Assembly: GCA_026419775.2 (NCBI GenBank)
Contig: JAOPGA020001408.1
Location: 62,001 to 126,000, forward strand
Length of the DNA: 64,000 bases
Direction: 5' to 3'
DNA from: Acrasis kona
Lineage: Eukaryota; Heterolobosea; Eutetramitea; Acrasida; Acrasidae
Numbering within the stretch: the stretch's first letter is position 1; each line of letters starts with the position of its first letter. A program made the translations under genes and the position numbers. Shown here one piece after another: positions 51,262 to 62,042 of the stretch. Under the pieces are notes generated by a model. That model was not told where the DNA came from and ran no database searches. It saw nothing but the letters and a program-made list of their open reading frames with translations.

Positions 51262-51423
51262 ATAAACACTACATATTGTATAATCACTAGTATAATTAAT
51301 ACATTCTTGCGTATAGTGCAACATGCTAGCAGGTGACTTCTTCTATGAATAAAACAAAACATTGCTATACATTTGACTTGCCATTTTGCTCATGTAATTT
51401 TGAAGAATTAGGTTTATTTACTG

Positions 51424-54400
51424 TTATATCTTTACATTCTTAGTGACCATGGCCTGCAGTTTGTGAATTTGCTTCTCTTTGTTTGCATTACTTTCACTCA
51501 ACGTCTTTCTATAGTGTTCTTCCCTTTCAAGTTCACGGTCTTTGAGTAATAATTGTTCATTTAGACGAGATAATTCCAGAGAATTACGATCGTTCAAATT
51601 TCGTATAGATTCATTCTTATCCTTAACCTCACTGGACACCAAAGACAATTCTCTTCTCGTCCGTTGCAATTCTGCATCTGCGTTATTCTTCTCAGTTTGA
51701 AGTTGAGCTAACTTCTCCTTCTCCTCTTGAAGTGACAGCTGCAACGCTGACATTTGCTTATCATATGACATTCTTAATAACTTGTTACTGTTGGATGTGT
51801 TTTCCTTAATTTCGGAAACATGCCTCCTTTGAAGGTCATCTACAGATGCAAGTAACTCTCGCAATTCCTTTTCGAATGCTTCCGTTGCATTCTTGTTGGT
51901 ATCTTTTAATGATTCAACCATCTTCAAACATTCTTGTTTTTCCGCTTCCACTCTATCTCTTTGCAGGCGCATTTCCTTCCCTTCTTTCTCTGCATCCAAC
52001 AAATGTTTTCTACACTCTGCAATAATGTGCTCTCCATTCATCTTTTCTTGATTATACTTTTCGATTAATTCTCTTAATTGCTGCAGAGATGCTTCCACGT
52101 TGGAAGAGTGATTGGAAAGCAGGCCATTTTGTACATTAGCCGGTAAGGATATAGTTGCATTGATAATGTGTATTACTTTCCTTAGATCCTCATACTTTCT
52201 AGAAATGTTTTTCAAATCTTGTTCCAGACCCTGTCTATAGAAAAAGTTAGTTGATATCTCGAGTGCACTGCCTTACTTTTGAGATAGTATATCCTTGATT
52301 TGAATTTGATTGTCGTGAACCTTTAGCGAGGCCTCATTGATTGCGGATTTAACCTTTTCTTGTGCTTGTGTCATCTTCTCCTGGAACTCTTTATTAAGTG
52401 CTTCCTTCTCAGCCTCGTGTGCTCTTTGCATTTGTAACACTGACTGTGCTGCTGTTGCAGCATTCCCTGCAGCTCTTCTAATAATTAATTCCATTTGCTT
52501 TTGTACAGTTTGTTTCACTGCATTAATATCCCTCTCGGAATCACTTCTTGCATTCAATAGTTCTCTTTTAAGCAGACCGACACGTTCTCTGAAGGTAATC
52601 TCCAACTTTGATAGCTTTTGTCTGGTTTCAAATCTAGCGTGCTCTAGGCGACGTTTGTAGTGAGAAACCTTGTCTTGATTGTCGTCGGCGCTCTTCTTGT
52701 ATAGCTCTTCCTTCATTGCTACAAGTGAAGTAAGTGTCCTGCACAACCAATCAACATCGTTCTCCTGCGATATTTGCTGATTCATATTTGAGGAACGTAG
52801 TAAATGTAACGTTGTGCGTATGGCATCCATTAGTTTTCTTCTATCTGCTTCCGACCTCGAAAGAACCTCTCTAGAGGATCTACTCTCCTGCTGAGCAATA
52901 TCAATTTGATTTAGCTGTTCGGTAGAAGCGGTCCTTAACGATTCGACATCAGATTTATGGTTGGCCACTACCCTCGACAGCGCCTCACTGTGCTGTCTTA
53001 AATCGTCAATTTGCTGTTTAAGCGTGTAACTCTCTTGATTAATGTCGTCGTATGATTTTTGTATCGACTCCCTCTTTTTGTTTTCTTGTTGTAATATATC
53101 TTTTAGTTTTACAACATTCTCAGTGGCTTCCTTCAAGCTATTGGCCAGCACTTTATTGTTGCCCTCGACTTCTTGAATGGTGGCCCTAAGTGATAGAATC
53201 GACTTTTGGTCTCGTTCTATTCTTTCGTTTAACTTTCTACCAGTTTGTTGCTCCTTGTCTAGAGATTGTTCCAGTTGTTTGACACCATCTTTGATGTTGT
53301 TTAGAGTGGCATTAAATTCTCTAGTTTTACGATCCTCTAGCTCTCTCAACCTAACAAGGCACTCTGCTTCAGCTTTTTGTACGATGGCTTGCTTCTCCAA
53401 TCCGCTACGTCTATCGCTCTCCTTCAAGAATTGCTCGTGCTCGTTCCTACTAATGTATTCCTTTTGGTAAGATTTAATCTTTGTTTCATAGACCTCGAGC
53501 ATTCTCTCCACTGGTTCTGGCTGCATGCTCTTTCTGACGCTACTTAATTGCTGAGATACCATTTGCTCAAACACACTCTTCTGCACCTGCTGTTCTTTGT
53601 CATATAGTTGTTTTTGCATGTCTATAAGCCTGCTATCATACATTTCTCGGGCCTTTCGTTCTGCTTCAGCTTGCTTATCAGATATTTTACTTTGAAGTTC
53701 CCTCTGTAAATCAGCATACAAGCGTTTCTCTCTTTCATAATTTTCCTCCATCTCATTCAATTGTCTTTTCGCATCTCTTTCTAGCTTTGAATAGTTCCTG
53801 GCCTCCGTCTCTAATTTGTCCTTGTAGCCTTGCACTTTAGCCTTGCATCTCAAAACCACAGCATCTGCCTCAGCAATTCGCTTTTCGAAATCTTTTTGTC
53901 GCTCTTCATGCTCTTTAATTATCTTCTTTTGTGCCTTGTATTGGACTCTTGACTGTTTAACTTCATCCCCTAGTTTCTGCTTCAAGTCGCGCATTCTGTG
54001 CTTGAGAGCAACAATACCTCCGTTCATGTCGTCCATAGTAGCGCCTTTATCTTGGTCCGTGCGTATCAGGGACTCCACTTTGTCGCTCAAAGAAGAATAA
54101 ACATTTCTAATTTCAATTCTCTCTTGTTCTGATTTTTGTAGTAGCTCTCTAGCAACATCGAGTTCCGATTGGAGTTTGCTTTTCTCCAATTTAAGAATGT
54201 CGATAGCTTGTTCGTGTGACGATAGCTTTTTCATTTGTTGGGTCAGCTCTTGAATTTCATGCTCGTGGCTTTAAAAGTTAGTGAATGATTAGAACACGTC
54301 AACATACTTGCTTTGTTGAATCTTCTTTTTCTTGAGTTGAGAGTCTTTGATGGTCAAATCGTGTTCGAGAGATCCAATCTTCTCGTACAATTCGCTTTGT

Positions 54401-55089
54401 TTGGCCTGGTCAATTCCTGATGTAGATGTCATTGCATTTTTTTTATAAGCTTTAACTTTGCTTTTAAGCGAGGCTATCAAATCGTCCTTTTGTTGTGAAC
54501 TTAGAACCTCTTGTTCTAATGATCTCTGACATCCGTCCAACTGCAAACGTAACTGCTCGCATTCTCTTTTAAAATCTCCAGAATCTACAGCCCGGTCAGA
54601 CAAACGTTGCAAAAGTTGTGATATTTGAATCTCCTGCTCGGTATTGATTGCTTGTTTGATGATTTCTGCTATTCTGTCTGCCACATGTACTGCACTCGCA
54701 TTATCCTTGGTCATTTGATTAAGAATTGCATCGTTTCCGATTTGATGAAGTACCCCAACTAGTTCCTAATTGTGAATCAATCGAAATTGTAACGAATAGA
54801 TGTTTACTTCTGATAAGCCTATAAGTCTTTCTTCATATTCCTTCTTTATGAATTCCAGTTGGGAGGATATTCTTCTATCTGAGATGTGACTGTTTTGTAG
54901 TTCATCTTGGTGAAGAGATTGGTTGTTGATTCCTGATAAATTTTGGCTTCTTATCGATCCTATAGAATCTCTTGCATTGTTCGCATCTCTTTCTGCAGCC
55001 TAACTGTTTTATTTATTTAGTACAACAAAATGTATTACGATGAATGATACCCTGCGAGGATTATAACTATAACCGCGACTCAGGTTCAT
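51424..55089 (-). CDS. large coiled-coil protein, unknown function
   Basis: Five exons (55051-55089, 54808-54999, 54308-54765, 52277-54268, 51424-52234; introns 51, 42, 39 and 42 nt) give 1163 residues. The short first exon, MNLSRGYSYNPRR, joins in frame to AAERDANNARDSIGSI. Residues 100-1160 are almost continuous heptad-patterned coiled coil rich in Glu, Lys, Gln and Arg, broken near residues 405-420 and 640-660. There is no motor, SMC head or other domain. Coiled-coil proteins of this size are commonly centriolar, basal-body or Golgi scaffolds; no individual homologue can be named by eye. The exon 3-4 join (QQSN/HEHEIQELTQQ) keeps the heptad. Serine-rich basic start residues suggest a regulated N-terminus. 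The stop is TAA with AATAAA 9 nt on. Confidence 0.75.
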
Positions 55090-55354
55090 AAATAAAGAAT
55101 AGTGTCAAGTGGAATATGTATCTAAACGGTTTTTTGAAATAAATTGGCGGGTTATAACAAAAATATTTGGCGCCAAATTCAAGTAAGCAAATGAACAGTT
55201 ATTGTTTATTATGTTCCTTTTGACAGGTTCAAATAACTTTAGGGTCGATAATACGACCGTGTTCTATACTACGTCAATAGACTAAGAAGCGCTCAAGTTA
55301 ACATCCATCCAATACGCACACTACTTATCTACCATTGTAACTACTCCATCCCAA

Positions 55355-56800
55355 TTAGAAGAACAATTCGAAATAGACAAAAGGAGTTTGCATTGTGTTC
55401 TTAATAACTCGATCATCCAAATCGAAATTACGAATTGCGTGAAAACAGTTTTTAATTTGAGTCAAGTTACGCACGATCGCAAATGAAACAAACGAAGTCA
55501 ATATAATACCCGCAATTGTAAGCACCACTGATGTACCTACCACAATGTACACATGTTGGTAAATCTTACTTGTATAAAAGGTACTGGGCCAAGCGTCAAA
55601 AACGTACAACTTTTGACTATTGAATAAAATAGATTTGAACTTTACTACCATTTGTCCTCCGTAAGGACTGTTGTATGATAATTTTTTACATTTTCCTATA
55701 TTCGACCATCCACCACAAGTGTCCATGATGGACGCAGTCAGCAGCGATAATTCAATATTGCTCTGCATGGCATAAAATCCGTCGGGTTCAGAGTCCTCCC
55801 TTTCATAATAATTCACTTTTGCAGTGCTTGCTATCAAAGATCCCATCGAGTTTGTAAGTGTGATAACTTGAAAGTTGTTTGATTTCAAATCCTTCAACAT
55901 TTTTTCAAACTCTGATAAAAGCATGGGTGCAATGATGGCACCAATAATCTTTTTATCTCTTAAAATTTGTCCAGTAATTCGCAGAGTGGGATTTCTGAGA
56001 CCGTCGGCGTAAAATTCATCCACTAGGGATATGGCTGAGCTTCCATACACTGTTGTAAATGTTTTTGAACTTGTGACATCCGTAAAGGCATCGGTGGGAA
56101 ATTTCATTTGAAGTCTATCTATTATCGTTGTGTTGTCGCGTCCGTATATAACAGTGTCGAATGTATTGGTAAAAGAGTTTGCAACCTGAAGAGAAACTCC
56201 CATTTCTTCAAGATTTTGAATCGTCCAAATCATTGCATATGAAAAGGGCTCTATCATAAACACTGATAAAGAAGGCATGGACTCTACTGAAAAAATGCTG
56301 GACCTCATAATTTCTGAGCATATATTTCTATGTCGTCAATAAAAGTATGTTGTGATAACCTACTTGGTCAAGTTGTTTGAGGAGATGTCGAACAAGCTAT
56401 CAAGAGCGTTTTCAAAAATGCTCTGTGTGGTCCTGATAGTAGTCGAAAATGAGTCTAATTTAAAGCTAAGGTTATCTGTGACGTGACTCAAATCGTTTTC
56501 CTGTATTACATCATCAGCTGCAGTTATAACTTGAATGGTTGAACTTGTTGAGATTGCAACCACCACACCAACCACGATTACCAAAGTCAAGAAAAGTAGT
56601 TCTAAATGTTTTTAAATAAGCGAAAATAGAGCCTTACCATTGAATATCAAGTGTATTGAGAAGAACATTCTCCAAGTGAAATTTGTTTTTTGAGTGCTTT
56701 TGCGAATGGCTAACGAATCATTATCTGATGAGGCGTTATCATCACCTAATGCAATATCCTCCGTCACATTAACTTTGTAGGGATATAGTCTGTGACACAT
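55355..56800 (-). CDS. two-TM extracellular sensor (dCache-like), truncated after the HAMP-like region
   Basis: Three exons (56638-56800, 56364-56601, 55355-56327; two 36-nt introns) give 457 residues. After a 45-residue cytosolic head there are one TM helix (LTLVIVVGVVVAIST), an extracellular domain of about 310 residues and a second TM helix (VYIVVGTSVVLTIAGIILTS). The extracellular part has the helix-plus-sheet pattern of a double Cache/PDC sensor: a long first helix, then IWTIQNLEEMGVSLQVANSF, GQILRDKKIIGAIIAPML and FQVITLTNSMGSLIAS. After TM2 a HAMP-like helix (LTQIKNCFHAIRNFDLDD) leads straight to YFEL-FF and a stop. In related protist receptors that region continues into cyclase or kinase modules. 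The missing effector and the absence of AATAAA at the stop suggest truncation or a decoy receptor. Confidence 0.62.
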
Positions 56801-56888
56801 GAGTTACACTGAAAAATTGCCCAAATTTATTTTTGAAACTGGAGTTTTACAATACACTACAGACAGGAGAGATGCAATAAAATATTTA

Positions 56889-58205
56889 TTAATTGTATTC
56901 TGACCGTTCAATATGTTCCCTCAACATCGTTTGGACGTCAAGAAACCCATTTTTTTTTGCAATTTCATACGCCTCTAATAAAGAGCTCGTATTCACATTT
57001 TTTCCAAGTAGGAACTTTAAAGTATTTGGATTATAGTTGCTTGCATTAGAAATACATTCGGAAGTAATATTTGCGCCTCTCCTCAGCGCCAAATCAGCAA
57101 TCGTGGTGTCATCATTTTTACAGGAGAACACCAAAACTTCTTGAACGACGCTCGAAGGAACTCGATCTATAAAAAGTTCCACAACCTTCGAATGATTGTG
57201 CATGGTGGCGCACAGTATGGATTCTTGATATTTTGTAGCACCTTTTTCTAACATTAATTCTACGATATCCATACTTCCACCTATTGCCGCGCCGTTGAGG
57301 CCCAGGTTCCAGTCGCACTGATCATTCTCTGCATCAATCACGAGTTGCACCAAAGACAATTTACATCCTATCGCAGCATCATGAATACATTGAACAGGTT
57401 TACAATCAAGTTTTTCAATAAAGTACTTTACAAGGAATTCATTACCACCCTGAAATGCACCCTTCATACCATCCATTGGATTGGCATTTAACTCCAACAA
57501 ATACTCTATAAGATCCATTTTACCCATCCTACAAGCACACAACAAGCATTGATCTAGTATCACCTGGGGCAGGGGAAGATCACAGGCGGCGAGCTTAAAA
57601 GCTTCAAGCTGACCACCTTTACTGGATTTAAAGCAGATTAGAAGACGATTATCGTGCATATATTTTCGCACTTCTGGATCTTTCATGTGCATACCTATAG
57701 TGTCCGTAAATCCAAAGTAGAAGCAATACAGTAGGGCCTTGCAGACTGCAGCAAAGTACATGCTCTCCGGTACGCTTTTGAGAAAAAGTCTTATCATATT
57801 ATTGTTACGGGATTCTATGACAAATCTATGGAATTCATCCAAAAAATCTAGAGGCCTTAAGGAAGGTATTTTTTCAAACGGAAATACCGTCATAACCGAA
57901 AACAATTTGACTTCAATTAATTTTTTTATAAGGGCTTTGAAAGTAACCAGTGAATCTAGTCTTAATAGCTTTATGACGCTTGTTGGTGATTTGGAGGCAA
58001 TTGCTTCATCAATACATGTGATTCTCGGTTGCGGGTGATGTGATACAATCTCAGTTGGAGAAGCTGTGCATCCGTACGTGATAATACTCAGGTCAAAAAA
58101 GTTCATACTTAGTTTTCTGGATAGTTTATTAAGGTGGTTGATATGTAATCTACGCTCATTGTTTGGATCCACCTCGAAAACCTCTATTAATGGTCTCTTC
58201 AACAT
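56889..58205 (-). CDS. ankyrin-repeat protein
   Basis: This intronless gene encodes 438 residues. From about residue 195 to 435 there are seven or eight degenerate ankyrin repeats of 30-33 residues. Visible units include CRMGKMDLIEYLLELNANPM, FQGGNEFLVKYFIEKLDCKP, AIGGSMDIVELMLEKGATKY and CKNDDTTIADLALRRGANI. The first 190 residues are helical, perhaps diverged repeats, with hydrophobic patterns such as SVIKLLRLDSLVTFKALIKK. No other domain, signal peptide or TM segment was found. Such ankyrin-only proteins are multicopy in amoebae and in large DNA viruses that infect them; binding partners differ. The stop overlaps TAATAAA. It is divergent from Dicer, 250 nt away. Confidence 0.78.
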   Translation of the reverse strand: MLKRPLIEVFEVDPNNERRLHINHLNKLSRKLSMNFFDLSIITYGCTASPTEIVSHHPQPRITCIDEAIASKSPTSVIKLLRLDSLVTFKALIKKLIEVKLFSVMTVFPFEKIPSLRPLDFLDEFHRFVIESRNNNMIRLFLKSVPESMYFAAVCKALLYCFYFGFTDTIGMHMKDPEVRKYMHDNRLLICFKSSKGGQLEAFKLAACDLPLPQVILDQCLLCACRMGKMDLIEYLLELNANPMDGMKGAFQGGNEFLVKYFIEKLDCKPVQCIHDAAIGCKLSLVQLVIDAENDQCDWNLGLNGAAIGGSMDIVELMLEKGATKYQESILCATMHNHSKVVELFIDRVPSSVVQEVLVFSCKNDDTTIADLALRRGANITSECISNASNYNPNTLKFLLGKNVNTSSLLEAYEIAKKNGFLDVQTMLREHIERSEYN

Positions 58206-58455
58206 TGTCGGTGATGAAAGTTAATTGTGTTCGACGAAGTTGAGTAGAAATTTAGCAGTCAAGTTCAAATAAAAAGTTCAAAAAATATAAGAAGATGTGT
58301 GAGCTGCATTAATAGCTTTGATTGGTAACTGTTTAGTTAGAAGTGTTGGAAGTATCTTGCCTTCATAAAGTGGAATGTTGTTAACAAAATATTGTAAATG
58401 TGGGTGTGTAGTTGCCCTTTGTTTCCTTCCAAACCTTTGAAAGAGCAATTGAAAG

Positions 58456-61400
58456 ATGACAATTGATATCCTTGAAAATAATAAAATAAGCCCAATATTT
58501 GATAGGAATGTGATTGTCATGGGAAACAAAAAGACGTGTACTGATTACATTTTATCATACACAGAACGAAGGATTACCGAAAACAAAACAACATTCATTC
58601 TAGAAAATAGCAAAGAAAGAATTATTGAAAGAGCTCTATCAGTTGCAGAGGGAATTTTGAGAAGTCGTGTTGGATTTTATGCATCAGCAAAAGGCGACAT
58701 TGATGCCGTCAGAATAACAGACAAAGATAAAAAGACGCGCGATCTTATCCAGAGTAGCGTTGAATCTTGGAAAATACAAATGCTTGAAAACGATGTTTTG
58801 ATCCTGACAGGTAAGAGAATGCATTATTAATAAATTCTGATTAGGTAGGACAATTATTTCTTGAGCTTGTACTAAAGGAACACATTATAATTAACCAGAA
58901 CCTTGGTACTATCATTATGGAGGATTGTAACCTGTGTGTTGGTAACAGCATCTATCAAAGAATTATGAATAATGGATTCTTCTCAAGTGATGCGAGCAAG
59001 AGACCCCAACTGTTAGGAACTGCACAAATACCAGCATCTATCGATGAAAAAAGGTGGCTAAAGTACATGATGTGCGAAGAGATTATACAATTGACCAAGC
59101 CTCAAAGTACACAAATCACTCAAGAGGTGTCTATAGAAACCAAAACGATTGATGACATTGAGTACCACACTCACACTTCCCCAGAACCAGATAACATTGA
59201 CCAAGTGCTTTTCAGCATCTTCAACTCATGTACAGTCCAAGTACCAAAGATACTTTTATTGGCCCAAACAGCAACACTAGCACATAAAGCATTCTTGTTT
59301 ACTCGGCAGCTCCGACCGGAATGGTCTTGTAGGTTCACTCTTCTTCAAGCAAAAAGTAAACTAAATAAAGATTTACCAAACCGTTCCTCTCCTGAACAAA
59401 CACTTCGAGAATATAAATCCAACAATTGTAACGCTGTGTTTAGTACAGATATTTTCCACGCCGACATTCCATCATCATGTGATTTGATCATTTGTACCGA
59501 TCGGAATAGTTTTTCTCGTTGTTCCATGAAACTTAGTGCCTGCAAACAAGATGGTCTCCGGAAGATTGTTTTGATTGATCGCAACAACATTGCAGATTTT
59601 AAATGGATGTATCCGAATCCCAAACAATCCATTAACCCACCCAAGCCCAAGGGTCAGCCTACCGCACCCATGCCCAAGATTTCAGAAATTCAAAAAACAG
59701 TCAGGACCAAACCATCAGTGCTTTATTCTACCAGGAGTGAGTTTGAGAGGATTGCACTCAGCACCGGACTACATTTGGGAGTCGTTCATAGTGATGTAGG
59801 AGATGATCCAGCCAGCATTGGAATATTGACCAGTTCCAGATTACCATTAGAAAAAACAGAATCCACGTCCATGGTTGATTTCAGAGGCAGGCCTTGCAAC
59901 ATGCATTCGACCAACGTAGAAGGACCCATTCTATTGACGCCCGATCAGCTAGAACAAATCACAACATCACATTGTTTCATGGTCTCCGTCATGTTAAACA
60001 TCAAGATGAACAACGTGACCGGCAGTGATGTCTGCAAGTACTACCTATACGTACCAGTCAATTCAACAAAAACCGGAATTGATTTCGAAGGCGTAGCACA
60101 CCTCAACGACATGCACCGCTGCAGCAGATTAGACTTTAAGAATCAAGATCACTCACATCAAGTCACAACAGGACTCATTAATTGCATGGACGCCGACCAA
60201 TTACTACCCGTTTCGAAATGGATCTGCATACCTCGCTACGGAGGCGACCCTCGCCAATACGGATCTCACTGTAAGAACTTGTACTTTATCGAACGCATAA
60301 GAACGGACATTAACAAACATTCGCCACTGGATCCAGACAATACCAACATGACCACCACATTCAGCGAATATTACAAATCAAAACACAACCTAACGGTCGA
60401 CAGCGAAGGACATTTAATAGAGGCACGTCTGGTCAAGAAGAGCGTGAATGGACTCAACAGACAAAATCAAGACACTTCCAAATCAGGTCTGCCCCCACAA
60501 CAATTGATGCCCGAACTATTCGTATTCTATCCCATTCAACATTTATTCAGGAGCTTCATCATGATGCCATCCTTCATGTGGGGATTGGAAATGAACCTAA
60601 CGGCCATCGAAATGCAACAATTACTTCGTCAACATTTACCAGCCGATGCATTCCACCACGACAACGACAAACATTTAGACACGCTGCTATTGACCGCAGT
60701 CAGCAGCAAAGCGAGCAAGCTCACGCAAAATTACGAAGTGTTGGAATTCGTGGGCGACGACATTTTCAAATTACTCACCTCGTGGAGTTTATACCTATCG
60801 TCGGAGGGACTCAACGAGGGTCAAATGAGCACGACCAAATCACGAATCGTATCCAATCAAAACTTTTGTAGAATTGCCATGCGTAATGGATTGGAACAAT
60901 TCATACTGGCAGAGAATACTTCTCATTGGAGCTATCAACCACCACTATTCGACCTGACGCCGCCCACCATCACGGTGGTCAGAGGATCCCCGCCATCCAC
61001 GGATACATTCCTGAGCAGTCAAGACAACACCATACTATACGAAAAGAAGGTCGCGGATGTGGTGGAGGCCGTGATGGGTGCCATGTACCTCTACGGTGGA
61101 TTATACGCCGCGTGTCACTTTGCAAAGTTTTTGGGAATGGATCAACAAATTGATCTGGATCACATTTTGAAATATCCACACGTGCGTGGCGATAAATCCA
61201 TGTGGAGTCCATCATCAACATTTCCATCGATACCATCGCCTGGCGATCGCGTAGAATCGATAGCGACGCGCTTCTCCAAAAAGTGTTTATCCGATCGTTA
61301 TTGCTTCGAGGATGCTTCGTTGGTGGAGAGCGCATTGAAACCGGGCGATTCCAAATTTGAAAGATTGGAATACCTCGGAGATGCAGTGTTGGATTTCTTG

Positions 61401-62033
61401 TCCACGGTCTTGTTGATTCATAGTTTGGGAAGGGACACCACGCCTGGTATATTGACGGACATGAGATGCACGGTCACGTGTAATTTGACATTTTCAATCT
61501 TGAGCACGAGATATGGATTTCATGAATTTTTAAACGAAAATTATCGACATAACATTTTGCAATTCGTGAATCAGTGGGCGGATACCATTCATGATGACGA
61601 GTGGTTGCCACCTGGACCCACCGACGAAGGTCCCAAAACGCTTGGCGATGTGTTCGAGACCATTGCAGGCGCAGTGTTTATTGATAGCGGAATGAACGTG
61701 GGCATGGTGGCTCATGTTTATAATCAATGGGTGGACATGGTGAGGAATCGCGTCAATCCAGATAGCGTCAAGAATCATCCCACTGCTCGTTTGTTGATCG
61801 ATTGTCAGGTGCATCATTGCACAAAGAGCGATTATGTGTTTGGCGTGGAGAATGGTGGCGATTTGAAGAGCGCTGCGTTTGTGGTGCATGGCAGGGAGGT
61901 GAGCGTTGGCGTGGGTAAGAACAAAAAGAGCGCAAAGAGGGATGCGTCGATCAAGGCATTGGCTGTCATTGATGGCGAATGTGATTTTTGGGAGATTTGT
62001 GATTGTGAATCGTCGCAGCACGTACAAGAATAA
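58456..62033 (+). CDS. Dicer with degenerate helicase, PAZ, tandem RNase III and dsRBD
   Basis: Two exons (58456-58810, 58849-62033; intron 38 nt) join in frame to give 1179 residues. Residues 1-360 follow the Dicer DExD/H helicase layout but lack its motifs: the Walker A place reads MGNKKTC (22-28), the DECH place EDCN (143-146), and motif VI is not QxxGRxR. A PAZ domain lies about 500-660, including TTTFSEYYKSKHNL. RNase IIIa has NYEVLEFVGDD (about 746) and ADVVEAVMGAM (about 853); RNase IIIb has FERLEYLGDAVLDF (about 956) and LGDVFETIAGAVFIDS (about 1050), so all four acidic positions are kept in both. The C-terminus (about 1097-1165) is a dsRBD. It should cut dsRNA into small RNAs, probably without ATP. 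The stop is inside AATAAA. Confidence 0.9.
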
Positions 62034-62042
62034 AAATGTTTA

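Noticed and set aside
56889-58205. Ankyrin gene as an insertion from a giant virus
   Set aside because: Base composition, AATAAA at the stop and spacing match the neighbours, and ankyrin repeats are common in protists, so there is no positive sign of viral origin.
58278-58529. Minus-strand reading frame overlapping the Dicer start
   Set aside because: No family resemblance, and it conflicts with the first Dicer exon, whose product continues through a consensus intron into the RNase III protein.
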